Part shown: positions 13,301-21,538 of the stretch, one piece after another
How positions within the stretch are numbered: the stretch's first letter is position 1
How the letters are laid out: each line of letters starts with the position of its first letter
Assembly (NCBI RefSeq): GCF_958295425.1
Contig: NC_081141.1
Span: forward strand, 15,945,087-16,009,086
Direction: 5' to 3'
Length of the DNA stretch: 64,000 nt
Source of the DNA: Solea solea
Lineage: Eukaryota > Chordata > Actinopteri > Pleuronectiformes > Soleidae
Notes under the pieces: model-generated
What the model saw: the letters and a program-made list of their open reading frames with translations, nothing else
The model's database searches: none
What the model was told of the DNA's origin: nothing
Translations under genes and position numbers: made by a program

Positions 13301-13581
13301 CCTCCTGCTTCACCACAGGCAACACTTCCAATCCCAGCTCCGCGTCCCAGCCGGGGAACCGCCCGCCCGGTCGCACCAACCCCGTCCCCGTCCCTCCTGC
13401 TCCTGCTCCTCCTCCAGCAGCCCCTGCCCTCCTGCGTCGCAGCGAGTCAGTAGGGAGGAGGCCACTGCTTCGCCACCACGCCACCCACACTCCCATCGTC
13501 CCCCAGCGGGACTCGGACTACGAGCTGGAGCCTGAGCGAGGCCGCAAGCGGGCAATAGACAACCAGTACATGTTGCTATGA
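6007..13581 (+). CDS. sh2b3: SH2B adapter protein 3 (LNK), 3' part of the gene
   Basis: The SH2B family adaptors bind activated receptor tyrosine kinases and JAK2 at the membrane; LNK is mainly a negative regulator of cytokine signalling. Coding exons: 6007-6108, 6261-6349, 11208-11299, 11830-12044, 12784-12961, 13190-13581. All have AG/GT borders and matching phases, giving 355 residues and a TGA stop. Exons 1-2 hold the second half of the PH domain ([18 protein letters not shown]). Exons 4-5 hold the SH2 domain, starting [16 protein letters not shown], with the phosphotyrosine-binding arginine in [17 protein letters not shown]. The last exon is Ser/Pro/Ala-rich and ends [20 protein letters not shown] plus MLL, the family's C-terminal tyrosine motif. 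SH2B3 is preferred over SH2B1 because of the [11 protein letters not shown] segment after the SH2 domain and the atxn2-mapkapk5 neighbourhood; SH2B1 beside ATXN2L is the paralogous pair. The dimerisation domain and first half of the PH domain are outside the window. Confidence 0.9.
6546..6875 (+). repeat. Common teleost interspersed repeat (TTTATCCTCCACATGAGGG type)
   Basis: The words TTTATCCTCCACATGAGGG, CAGGTCGCCAGTCCATCAC, CATAGAGACAAACAACCAT, GTCAATTTAGAGTGTCCAAT, GGGAGGAAACCGGAGAA and CACGGGGAGAACATG appear in this order. The same order recurs, whole or in part, at 15245-15575 (inverted), 23145-23260, 42745-42796, 47505-47735, 49745-49920 and 57650-57880. I know this pattern as abundant in fish genomes, but its formal class is uncertain. 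Confidence 0.85.
7359..7387. repeat. (TAA)n microsatellite
   Basis: About nine uninterrupted TAA units in the large sh2b3 intron. They produce meaningless poly-Ile and poly-Tyr open frames on the two strands. Confidence 0.9.
8285..8560 (+). repeat. Interspersed repeat (ATAATATGTAACATTTCTGC type)
   Basis: It opens with ATAATATGTAACATTTCTGC and AAAATATCT, and its far end contains ATTCCCATGATCCCACGCT. Both landmarks recur in the same order at 30595-30965 inside atxn2, and the head recurs inverted at 59770-59860. It is probably a non-autonomous DNA transposon or SINE-like family; the class is not determined. Confidence 0.6.
9720..9985 (-). repeat. Inverted copy of the GGTTAG-core interspersed repeat
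   Basis: CCCTAACCCTAACC, AATGCATTC, CATCACAACTAAATGCCTAACC and AAATGTCCTCACAAAGATA are the reverse complement of the landmarks in the copies at 3045 and 4800. CA tracts flank it. Confidence 0.7.
10265..10515 (+). repeat. Interspersed repeat (GACATCTAATGGCGAGAC type)
   Basis: It contains GACATCTAATGGCGAGAC, CAGGGAACTACGGTGGCC and TCTGCCAGTAAACGCAC. The same landmarks occur at 14755-15145 and, inverted, at 28590-28990, so this is a dispersed element of about 250-400 bp. Confidence 0.65.
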
Positions 13582-13735
13582 CCTCGGAAACACAGGAGTC
13601 ACCAGTGAAGCCAGCACACACGCACACACACACACACACACATCCTCCTCCTTTATTAAGGGTGTGAGACATGATTTCAGCAGACTCAAGAATTTGGGAC
13701 AACAAGTCTTGGTCTGATGAATGCAGAGCTTTGTG

Positions 13736-13736
<1 letters not shown>

Positions 13737-13773
<37 letters not shown>
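13737..13773. repeat. (CA)n microsatellite
   Basis: About 37 bp of CA dinucleotide roughly 160 bp downstream of the sh2b3 stop codon. A shorter CA tract lies at 13619-13642. Confidence 0.95.
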
Positions 13774-13777
<4 letters not shown>

Positions 13778-14754
13778 CCCCCTCCCTCTGAGTGTCCACA
13801 GTGAATGTATTTTTGGGAGTTTTATTACAGTGTTAATAATGATGATTATTCTTGTTTAATTGATGTTGAGGGTCTTTGTGCGTGTGTGTGTGTGTGTATA
13901 AGCGAGACAGAGGGAGAGTGTGAGAGCGCCATCTTGAGCTGTCCTCCAGACCAGACAAAAAAAAAATATATACATATAGATATTTTTAAATATTTCTATC
14001 CTGGTCGATTCTACGAGCTGCGCATTATTTAACTTCTTACGGCACTTAACCTGAGCTGCCTGCAGACCAGGACAAATCAAGTGCTCTGCCTTTAAAGTAT
14101 TTAAGGAACATTTACTCTTCACACAAAGTTCCCAGTGTGGAGCAAACTCCCACCTTCTTTTTTTTTTTTTTTTTTTTTAAATAAACACCAACATAAAGCA
14201 CTCTATTTTTGTAGGAGTGTCCTTACACTCTCGTAGATAGGTCTCCTCCTTATGCATTATTACTTATTTAAGTGCACTTCACTTTCAGTGCACTGTGGAA
14301 ACAATGTGTATTTTTTTCTATACACAGATTTTTGTTTTTGTAAAAAAAAAATGTAATAATATCAATAATAATGAAAAAAAAAATAAAAAAGTAAAAAATA
14401 AAAAAAGAAGAGGAAATTTGGTTAAAATCAGTTGAACATATTGAGGCGCCGTTTCCACTCGTTCAAAAACCTTGGCTGAAGTCATGACAGAGAAACCACA
14501 GGAAGTGTGTGTGGTGGCGTTTGTCATGTTTTTGTTGATCTCAGTGTGGTACAGTATTTACCTAAGTACGCGTGTGAATTTGTGTCACAGTAGTCGCTGC
14601 TGGACGTTTTCTGAAAATCAGCATCGGGGTCATTTCTGACACAAGATGAGAGAAAATAATGGAATGACAAAGCACTTGTGGTTCAGTATGAGTCGATTCT
14701 TTGTGTATGTATTTATAAGTCACGAAATGCGTTTTGTGGCTCTAAATTACAGGG

Positions 14755-15145
14755 GGAACACGATATTTTATTACATATTTTATTAAAGGTTCTGTGTTAG
14801 TGACATCTAATGGTGAGACTGCAGATTGTAACAAAGTCCTCCCCTCATTCCTCCCCTTTTTCTGTGCACAAGGAACTACAGTGGCCTTCACATAGCAGAT
14901 AGGATGTTGTTCTTCCTTGTTTTGCGTAGAAAACTTACACTTCAAAATGCCAAAGGCACTTTGTGGTTGTGGTGGCCTCCTGGAAGCCTAAAGTACAAAA
15001 TAAAAGGCTTATTCTAAGGCTATGAAAACCAAAATGATTATTGTTATTATTATTATTTTAAAGCAATTATACAAACATAGCAATGGTTAGCATTTCCAGT
15101 ATCTGCCAATAAACCCTCTTACATGTTACACACTGGACCTTTAAA
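14755..15145 (+). repeat. Second copy of the GACATCTAATGG-type interspersed repeat
   Basis: It contains GTGACATCTAATGGTGAGAC, AAGGAACTACAGTGGCC, GGTGGCCTCCTGGAAGCC, TATCTGCCAATAAACCCTC and ends TACACACTGGACCTTTAA. It matches 10265-10515 and the inverted copy at 28590-28990. Confidence 0.7.
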
Positions 15146-15244
15146 TAAATAAATTCTGTTAAATATACATATGTATTGATTAAAACAAAGTCATCTAGTA
15201 GCACAAAATGCACAGTAACTGCCCAATTTGATTGAGTTGGAACA

Positions 15245-15575
15245 TTTAGTTTAGGAGTATGAGGTTGGTGTAGTCAGTGGTTAGCACTCTTGCCGGAAGA
15301 CCCGGGGGTCACGACCTGGTTGGAACAAAGACGAGTTTGCATGTTCTCCCCGTGTGTGCATGGGTTTTCTCTGGGTTCTCCGGTTTCCTCCCACAGACAT
15401 TGGACACTCTAAATTGAACGTAAGAGTGGATGGTTTTTTTGTCTCGTATGTGTCCCTGTGATGGACGGGTGACCTGTCCAGGGTCGTCCCCCTGCCTTTC
15501 ACCCAACGTCAGCTGGGATCGGCACCGGCGCGACCCTCATGTGGAGGATAAAGCCGTAAGAAGATGAATGAAGCG
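15245..15575 (-). repeat. Inverted copy of the TTTATCCTCCACATGAGGG-type repeat
   Basis: TGCATGTTCTCCCCGTGTG, TTCTCCGGTTTCCTCCCACA, CACTCTAAATTGAACG, GATGGACGGGTGACCTGTCC and GACCCTCATGTGGAGGATAA are the reverse complement of the landmarks at 6546-6875. It ends in an AAGATGAATGAAG tail, and TGGTTAGCACTCTTGCC at the other end is also typical of full copies. Confidence 0.85.
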
Positions 15576-16775
15576 TCACCAAATTAAGTTTTTAACACAA
15601 AGGAAAGAAATTGGAGGTCCAACAACTAACCTGACAAAACCTGACGAAAAGGCACTTGATGTTCAGACCGAAAAGATCAAATGCAGGTCACAAATGTTTT
15701 ATTTCATTGTCAGTGAAGCTCAAATCACTGGAAACTTCTTCAAATGTCTCTCAGATCACTTGTTTTTGAAAAGTGGCTGGTGATGGAAAAACAGAGTGAA
15801 ATTAAAAAGCACACGTGTGTCTCTGTGGATCCTAATTTGCTAGTCGCATCGTTAGCGTCTCCAACTCTACTCTTTTTTTTTTTTTACACCCGTAGCATTA
15901 ATTATTAATATTCTGTACAGTTTTCACCAACAATGAACGTCATGTTTTGACTGCGGCACGTTCACATCATCAGAAGAGTTTTACTGAGGAAGCTTCAGTG
16001 GATAAATCTCCGCTGATGATGAGGAGAGTCTCCTCTGCACTTAACTCAGATCTGACGACCGGTCAATCATTACAGGTGCCTTTTCGGGCATGTCGTCGTT
16101 TTAAAGCTGCACTGACTATAATCACTCAACTCAGGTGGGATTTTTTTTTTTTTTTTTTTACAACATATACAGAAAAAAAAAAGAGAAAAGAAAATCAGCT
16201 TTTTTTGTAGTTTAATCCATCTTTGTGCAAATGCAGAGCATCCCCTGAATATTCACCACTAAAACCAAATGTTCTGTCATTTTGTTCTGTTTTAATATCT
16301 GAAGCCTTTGGGAAATGTGTTTGTGTTTAGCTAAGATTCTGTCTTCTAACCTCGCTTTAACACTAACTTCCTTCCTTCGATTAAAACTCGTGCCTAACAC
16401 ACTCTCGTCTCTCCCTCTGCTCTCGTCGTCGTTGTTGTAGAAATCGGAGGTAAACTATAAATGCAATTGAATTTCCTCATGACCATGATGTGATTAGTCC
16501 TCTTGTTAAGTTAGTTACCAAATGAACTTTTTCTTTTTTCTTTTTTTTTTTTAACAATGGTTGTGTCCTCTTTAACGTATCGTCACAATTGAGACTGACA
16601 TGTTTGAAATAGTTTATAAAGGGGAACAAAAACAAGGATGTTTTTGGCAAAAGTACGGTTAATCTTCCTGCATTTATGTGCCCGAGTCTAAGCAAAAAAC
16701 TCTCACTCCCGTCTTCTTTCTCTAAAAGGAGAATTACTGTGCCTTTGCCAGAAAGCTGCTGTTGCTTTTCCCCTT

Positions 16776-16793
16776 CCCCCCCCCCCCCCCCCC
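16776..16793 (+). repeat. C18 homopolymer
   Basis: Eighteen consecutive C on the plus strand, inside the probable sh2b3 3' UTR and therefore C-rich in the transcript. Confidence 0.9.
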
Positions 16794-16923
16794 GAAAACT
16801 TGGGGTGTGACATGGTGCAGAACTTGTGTAGTGCAATAACTTGAGAGTTGCCCCAGTGCTTCACACCTGTGTGTTTGTGTGTGTGCGCGGAGTGAGCAAA
16901 GGCTTTTAGTTGGATTCATTCAT

Positions 16924-16956
<33 letters not shown>

Positions 16957-17378
16957 TATTTGCAACTGCTCAGAGACTGAAGAAATGTCAAAGTTCCCAG
17001 AAAACATGCTGCCACGTTTTCCTGCTGCTTCCCCCCCACTTCTCATCGTTTTTATGATTCAGAGTCGAGTTATTGCCAGAGAAGAGTCCCCGTGTACCTC
17101 AGGTGTATTTCATCCTCAACATCCACCCCAGCGAAACACCTTTAACTCCAGCCGTACCCCTCCATTTGATGATTGTGTTCTCAATACTGTTCATTGTGTT
17201 TGTTAACGTTAGCACTGTAAACATTCCAGTTTGATCCGACTACCCCCTTGACAGCCAGTGAAAAAACCACATCAGCTTTGAAATCGGTCATTGTGTTTGA
17301 AACCCTTTCAGTTATAAGCATCTAAATTATATTATATTATATTATATATATATCAACTGTATATTTGACTTTTTGTAA

Positions 17379-17384
17379 AATAAA
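17379..17384 (+). terminator. sh2b3: Candidate sh2b3 polyadenylation signal
   Basis: AATAAA preceded by a U-rich stretch (GACTTTTTGTA) and followed within 20 nt by GTGTTTGTGTGTGCG, the arrangement expected of a cleavage site with a GU-rich downstream element. The alternative is AATAAA at 14180-14185. Confidence 0.45.
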
Positions 17385-17479
17385 CCTAACCAAAAATGTG
17401 TTTGTGTGTGCGTTGTGTTTAATGTTCAATGTATTGCTGCACAAAATACTAATACTCTTCTCACTAAGTGTGGGTCAAA

Positions 17480-17850
17480 ATGCAGTACGATCATCGATAC
17501 GCCAGTGTAAATATCGATATTTAAACAACTGGAAGAAGAAGAGGGAGTTTACAGCGGGATAATGGTGGACAAAGTTACATTAAAAGAAGCCCTGTCCACG
17601 TTCAATACATAGACTTTAAGCACTTTGTTCTCTATGTAGTGAATAAATAGAGAAATCCTGCACTTTTAACATGAACGTTTTTTTTTTTGACAGACAGATA
17701 TCGCGATGTACCATTATATGATTGTCGCGCAATATATTGATCATCATGACACGATTCTTGATCATCACAGAATCGTATCATGACATTATCGGTACCATGG
17801 ACCATGTATCGCATATCGTATCGTGGACCAAGTATTATATCGTGAGGACT
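17480..17850. repeat. Degenerate DNA-transposon-like repeat rich in ATCGATA/ATCGTA words
   Basis: The stretch contains many near-palindromic words such as ATCATCGATACG, ATCGCGATGTAC, CGCATATCGTATCGTGG and TATATCGTGAGGAC. This is the texture of a common fish non-autonomous element. Its ends could not be fixed. Confidence 0.5.
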
Positions 17851-18616
17851 AATACAAGGAAACATTTATTTGTAATTAAAATGTACAGTAGGCAGGATTT
17901 TTGTATTATCGATCAATACAAAAATCCTTGGAGACAATTCTACACCTGCTCTGTGCTTACTTTACAGCCCAGGTTAAAGGGCTTAGGTGAATATGTAAAA
18001 ATACTATTTTATATCAGCTTTTTATCAATTTGGAACTGGAGTTTTGGGAGCCCCAAAAACCTATTTTTAGAAAATTGGTCTAAAAATAAAAACTTAAAAC
18101 GCCTCTCTTGCTATTTCGCATATACAACCAACATGCAACTTTGGGTGAACGATAATGTCATAGCCCCATCTAACCTAACCTAACCTAACCGTGTGTATTA
18201 AGACATGGTTTATGCAGACATAATCAGCCATTAACTTTATATTTCATTCTTTCCGTGTATGGCAAACCCTTTAAAAGAAGAAAAGTTCAAACAAAGTGGA
18301 TAGGCAAACCCTTTCAAAAAGAAAAAGTGTATAGGGAAAGTTCTGTTTCCATGTGGATAAGACCTAAATCTGTCATGTGACTGGAGGAGTTGCATCAGAA
18401 GGAGAGTTTCTGTTTGCTGCTCCACTTTACTCACTCTGCATTCAGGTCCTTCCTGTTGCTGCAGCACCAACAACCTTCTACACTGCAGAGAGTCAAAAAA
18501 AAAAGAAAAAGAAAAAAGAGAAAGAGTTGGACAATAAATGATAAACAACAGAAGAGCGTTTCAGAGACGGAGAGATTGTCTGGAGATGTTTGTCATGTAT
18601 GAAACTAGTGTGTCTG

Positions 18617-18740
18617 GGGGCAACAGATAGCTCAGAGGGTAACATGCCTGTCGTGACCCAGGTCCAATTCTACCCACAGTCCTTTGCTGCCGTTTAACAC
18701 TTCACTGTCCTGTCATTACAGGCAAAAAAAAACAAGAGGA
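18617..18740 (+). repeat. tRNA-derived SINE, plus orientation
   Basis: TAGCTCAGAGGGTAACATGCC resembles a polymerase III A box and GGTCCAATTC a B box, about 30 nt apart. The body CCTTTGCTGCC and the tail CTGTCATTACAGGCAAAAAA match the layout of a widespread fish SINE. It is a decayed copy and not a functional tRNA: no cloverleaf or acceptor stem can be drawn. Confidence 0.65.
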
Positions 18741-18781
18741 GCTTATGACAATACATTATTATCTTAATAACTGGCAGATGT

Positions 18782-18960
18782 ACAGTAAGTGGTTTGTATT
18801 TATATAGTTCTTTTCTCGTCTTGATGACCAGTCAAAGCTGCTGAGTGTAAGTGTCTTTACCAAGGACACATCGGCATTTATAGACTAGTATAGCCAGGAA
18901 TTTAACCCACAACCTGTGAGGTGAAAGACGACTCGCTCTACCGCTGAGCTACCGTCACCA
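18782..18960 (-). repeat. tRNA-derived SINE, minus orientation
   Basis: On the minus strand it begins GGTAGCTCAGCGGTAGAGCG (A box) followed by GGTTGTGGGTTAAATTCC (B box), then a body with TGTCCTTGGTAAAGACAC, and ends in a conserved core with TCATCAAGACGAGAAAAG. It lies next to the plus-oriented SINE, so the two tRNA-like heads are at opposite outer ends. Confidence 0.65.
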
Positions 18961-19476
18961 ACGATCAACCATCTCTCCAGTGATTTTGCCGACTGCAGTT
19001 ACTATGGTTACATCAAGCAAAGGTGAGAAGAGTTGTGTTGCCACACTGCTGAAAATCCTCCAACATTACTGTTTTGAAATTAAAAGTTCAAGGCTGTAGC
19101 AAAATGGTTGCCGTTAAGGTTATCCAATTATCTGGTTATTATCTCAGTTATGTGTTGAGTTAAAAACGTCCACCTGTTTCCCACTGTGTGAAGTCTTCAG
19201 AGTCCATAACCAACAGATTTTTCAGTGTTGTTAATAATCCAGTGACACAATCTAAACCAGAGATTATTCAATCGACGCTTAACTCAAAATACTTAAATCA
19301 GAGAGGAGAAGAAAACCATGACACCATGATAATCTCCTAATTGTTTTCTGACTCCCCTGCTTATGTGACTAATTCCCTCTGAAGAAGCAGCTGTAAAAGA
19401 GAGTCATGATTTTGTATTCAACTAATATGTGATGATGATGATGAAGAGCGGACGTGCTGGAAATGACCTCAAATGA

Positions 19477-19752
19477 AACGCGAGGAAGACGCCACCAAAG
19501 GTGAAACATGCTACAGAGGAAGGAATCAAGGAAATCACTGATATCACAAATAAAAACTTTCAAAAGAAATCAAAGATTTGGAGAGGATTGAAGAGTTGGA
19601 ACAAACACCAGTCTTCATCATGTGCTGTGTCAGACGCAGACAAAGGAGAGGATGTCTCTGTGCAGGAGTTACAAACTCTAGAGAAACAGCTCATTCATAG
19701 CAGAATTATCAGCAGCAGCATCTCAGCCCGTCACAAACGCCCAGCATCATGA
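19477..19752 (+). CDS. Unidentified ORF, possible terminal exon of a small gene
   Basis: I do not recognise this product. An open frame runs from just after a TGA at 19474-19476 to TGA at 19750-19752 and could encode up to 91 residues. It is Lys/Ser-rich, begins NARKTPPKVKHATEEGIKEI, continues with WRGLKSWNKHQSSSC and VQELQTLEKQLIHSR, and ends ARHKRPAS. There is no ATG in frame near its start, so it could only be a 3' exon. A possible upstream exon at 18981-19022 (CTCCAG acceptor, AG/GTGAGA donor) reads DFADCSYYGYIKQR and would join in phase at 19485, but no pyrimidine tract precedes 19485. Three AATAAA hexamers follow. It could equally be a pseudogene fragment or chance. Confidence 0.22.
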   Translation, partial: NARKTPPKVKHATEEGIKEITDITNKNFQKKSKIWRGLKSWNKHQSSSCAVSDADKGEDVSVQELQTLEKQLIHSRIISSSISARHKRPAS

Positions 19753-19858
19753 CAACAGGTGGAACAGTTTCTCATCTCTATCCCGCTTTGTTGTTTTTAC
19801 GTCTGTCAAATCTTGTATTTGTACTGTACGCGTGTATTTAATGCTCAAGCATGTCTTG

Positions 19859-20082
19859 AATAAACCGGATATTTGTCTACATGTAATAGGACAAACACAG
19901 ATTTTTACATGAATAAAGCTTCCACTCCAATTTAAAGAGAGTCAGGGTCGTGCTATTGTTCAAGTGTGAGTAGATCACACGGAGTACTTGACACTTTAAC
20001 CTTTTTTCTCCCCTAAAAATAAATGTATTTTAAGACAGCAAACATGTGTCCTGCATGTATTTTCTGGATGTGTTCCAATAAA
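19859..20082 (+). terminator. Cluster of three plus-strand AATAAA hexamers
   Basis: AATAAA occurs at 19859-19864, 19912-19917 and 20077-20082. All lie downstream of the unidentified ORF at 19477-19752. They might end a transcript that crosses this intergenic interval, or be chance in AT-rich DNA. Confidence 0.25.
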
Positions 20083-20697
20083 GTGATAATCTTGTTAACA
20101 AAACTAAAATTGAAAAAAATAAACAAACCAATAACTGAAACTGAATTGTGTGTTTAAGTTGTAGTGAAAATGTGCTTCGTTTTCATCTTTGTAAATTTAT
20201 TTAATACATAATCTTTTGGGTTCATATAAAGTGTGTTTATTTTCTCTCTGCCGGCTTTTTTGTTTGTTTTTGTTTATGTTATGTTCATCCGTGGCTATTT
20301 GATTTTTACCTGACAGTAACTTAAAATTAGTTTTAATTATACTCACTATGACTCCATATTATGAAAAAATAAAAACTAGCAAACCTGCTTCAAAAACTAA
20401 TCAAGACTTATTTTAAAAACAAAAGGTCAAAACTAAATACAAACTACTATAACCTTGCAGTATGGTGATTATAGCACTGCTAAAACAACACATCTAAAGA
20501 CCTTTTTGTACGGTATAATTAAGGTATTTCATTTGTGAAAGAAAAACAATTAAGTTTAAGGACTTATTTTCCAGATGTGGATAAATACATGTATAATATA
20601 CGTGTGTGTGTGTGTGAGAGATAGAATGAAGATGTATCCAGGCGAAGCGGACAGACGGGTGAATAACTCAATAAGCCGTTTCAGTTTTTAAAACTTT

Positions 20698-20703
20698 TTT
20701 ATT
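20698..20703 (-). terminator. atxn2: Candidate atxn2 polyadenylation signal
   Basis: AATAAA on the minus strand about 840 nt after the atxn2 stop. Other minus-strand AATAAA words occur further left (for example near 20236), so the true end is uncertain. Confidence 0.3.
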
Positions 20704-21383
20704 GTTTTTAAATTTTTTTGCTCATTTTTTAAATTATTTATATTATCTACAAAGTAAAAGTTTTAACTTAAAAGTTACATAAGGGTCAGGTGAGAAGTGG
20801 GATCTGATCACTTCAGTTATTATAATTTCATAAATAACGCTTCTCCCGTCCTGTTGGCTGCCAAAACGTGTCGCACGTTTCACAGGAAGCTTCTCGTCCT
20901 GTTTCGTTGTTGTTGTTGTTTTTTTTTTTAGTTTGGTTAGAAACCGGTCATGTTACTCTGGAGACAAACGCAGCACAAAGCAGCAGCAATAAACAGTAAG
21001 ATTAATACTGTCTAAAAGTTGGAAGATTTTTTTTTTTTTCCCCATAACAAGGTGCAGACAAAATAAAAGTTCCAGTTGAATTTTCTTCATCACTCTCACT
21101 GATTAGTTACTCTCTTACTCTTTTTACTTACTTGGCAAGCTGACTCAAGTTGCAATTTGGGACCCCGGAAACTGTGTGTGTTTATGTTTGTGTGTGTGTT
21201 TGTTTGTTTGTGTGTGTGTGTCTGCGTGTGAACAGGGGGCTGAATATGGAGGAGTCTTGTCTGTTAAAACTCTAGCTTGTTAAAACATGTCACTGCATCA
21301 ACCTGTTAACATTCTCTTATTGCCTAGTCTGGAGGGAGGGAGGAAGAGACAAGCTGATGTGAAGCATGTTTGGTAGTGGTGGT

Positions 21384-21404
21384 GGGGGGGGGGGGGGGGG
21401 GGGG
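21384..21404 (-). repeat. atxn2: C21 tract in the atxn2 3' UTR (G21 on the plus strand)
   Basis: Twenty-one G on the plus strand, about 135 nt past the atxn2 stop codon. In the mRNA this is an unbroken C tract. Homopolymers of this length are prone to sequencing and assembly error. Confidence 0.85.
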
Positions 21405-21538
21405 CGAGGGCAGAGACGAGAGGAAGGGCTCTCGTACTCTTCCTCGCCCTGGTTATGAAGGCTCTGGTGGAGAAGTGTGACGACGCAGAGCGGTGGTGGG
21501 GGGGGGTCGGGGTCCCTCAGCTCACTGGCGCCCTCTGT

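Larger units (their letters stand above)
13582..17384 (+). other. sh2b3: Probable sh2b3 3' untranslated region
   Basis: The sequence after the sh2b3 stop contains no further coding signal. A hexamer AATAAA at 14180-14185 and a better-placed one at 17379-17384 are candidate ends, so the 3' UTR could be about 0.6 or 3.8 kb. It holds CA tracts, two interspersed repeats and an 18-nt C tract. Transcript data would be needed to choose the end. Confidence 0.45.

Noticed and set aside
13310..13774. Minus-strand ORF rich in Cys-Val repeats
   Set aside because: It is the antisense of the sh2b3 last exon extended into a CA microsatellite.
18628..18680. A functional tRNA gene
   Set aside because: A- and B-box-like words are present, but no acceptor stem or anticodon arm forms, and the sequence continues into a SINE body and tail.
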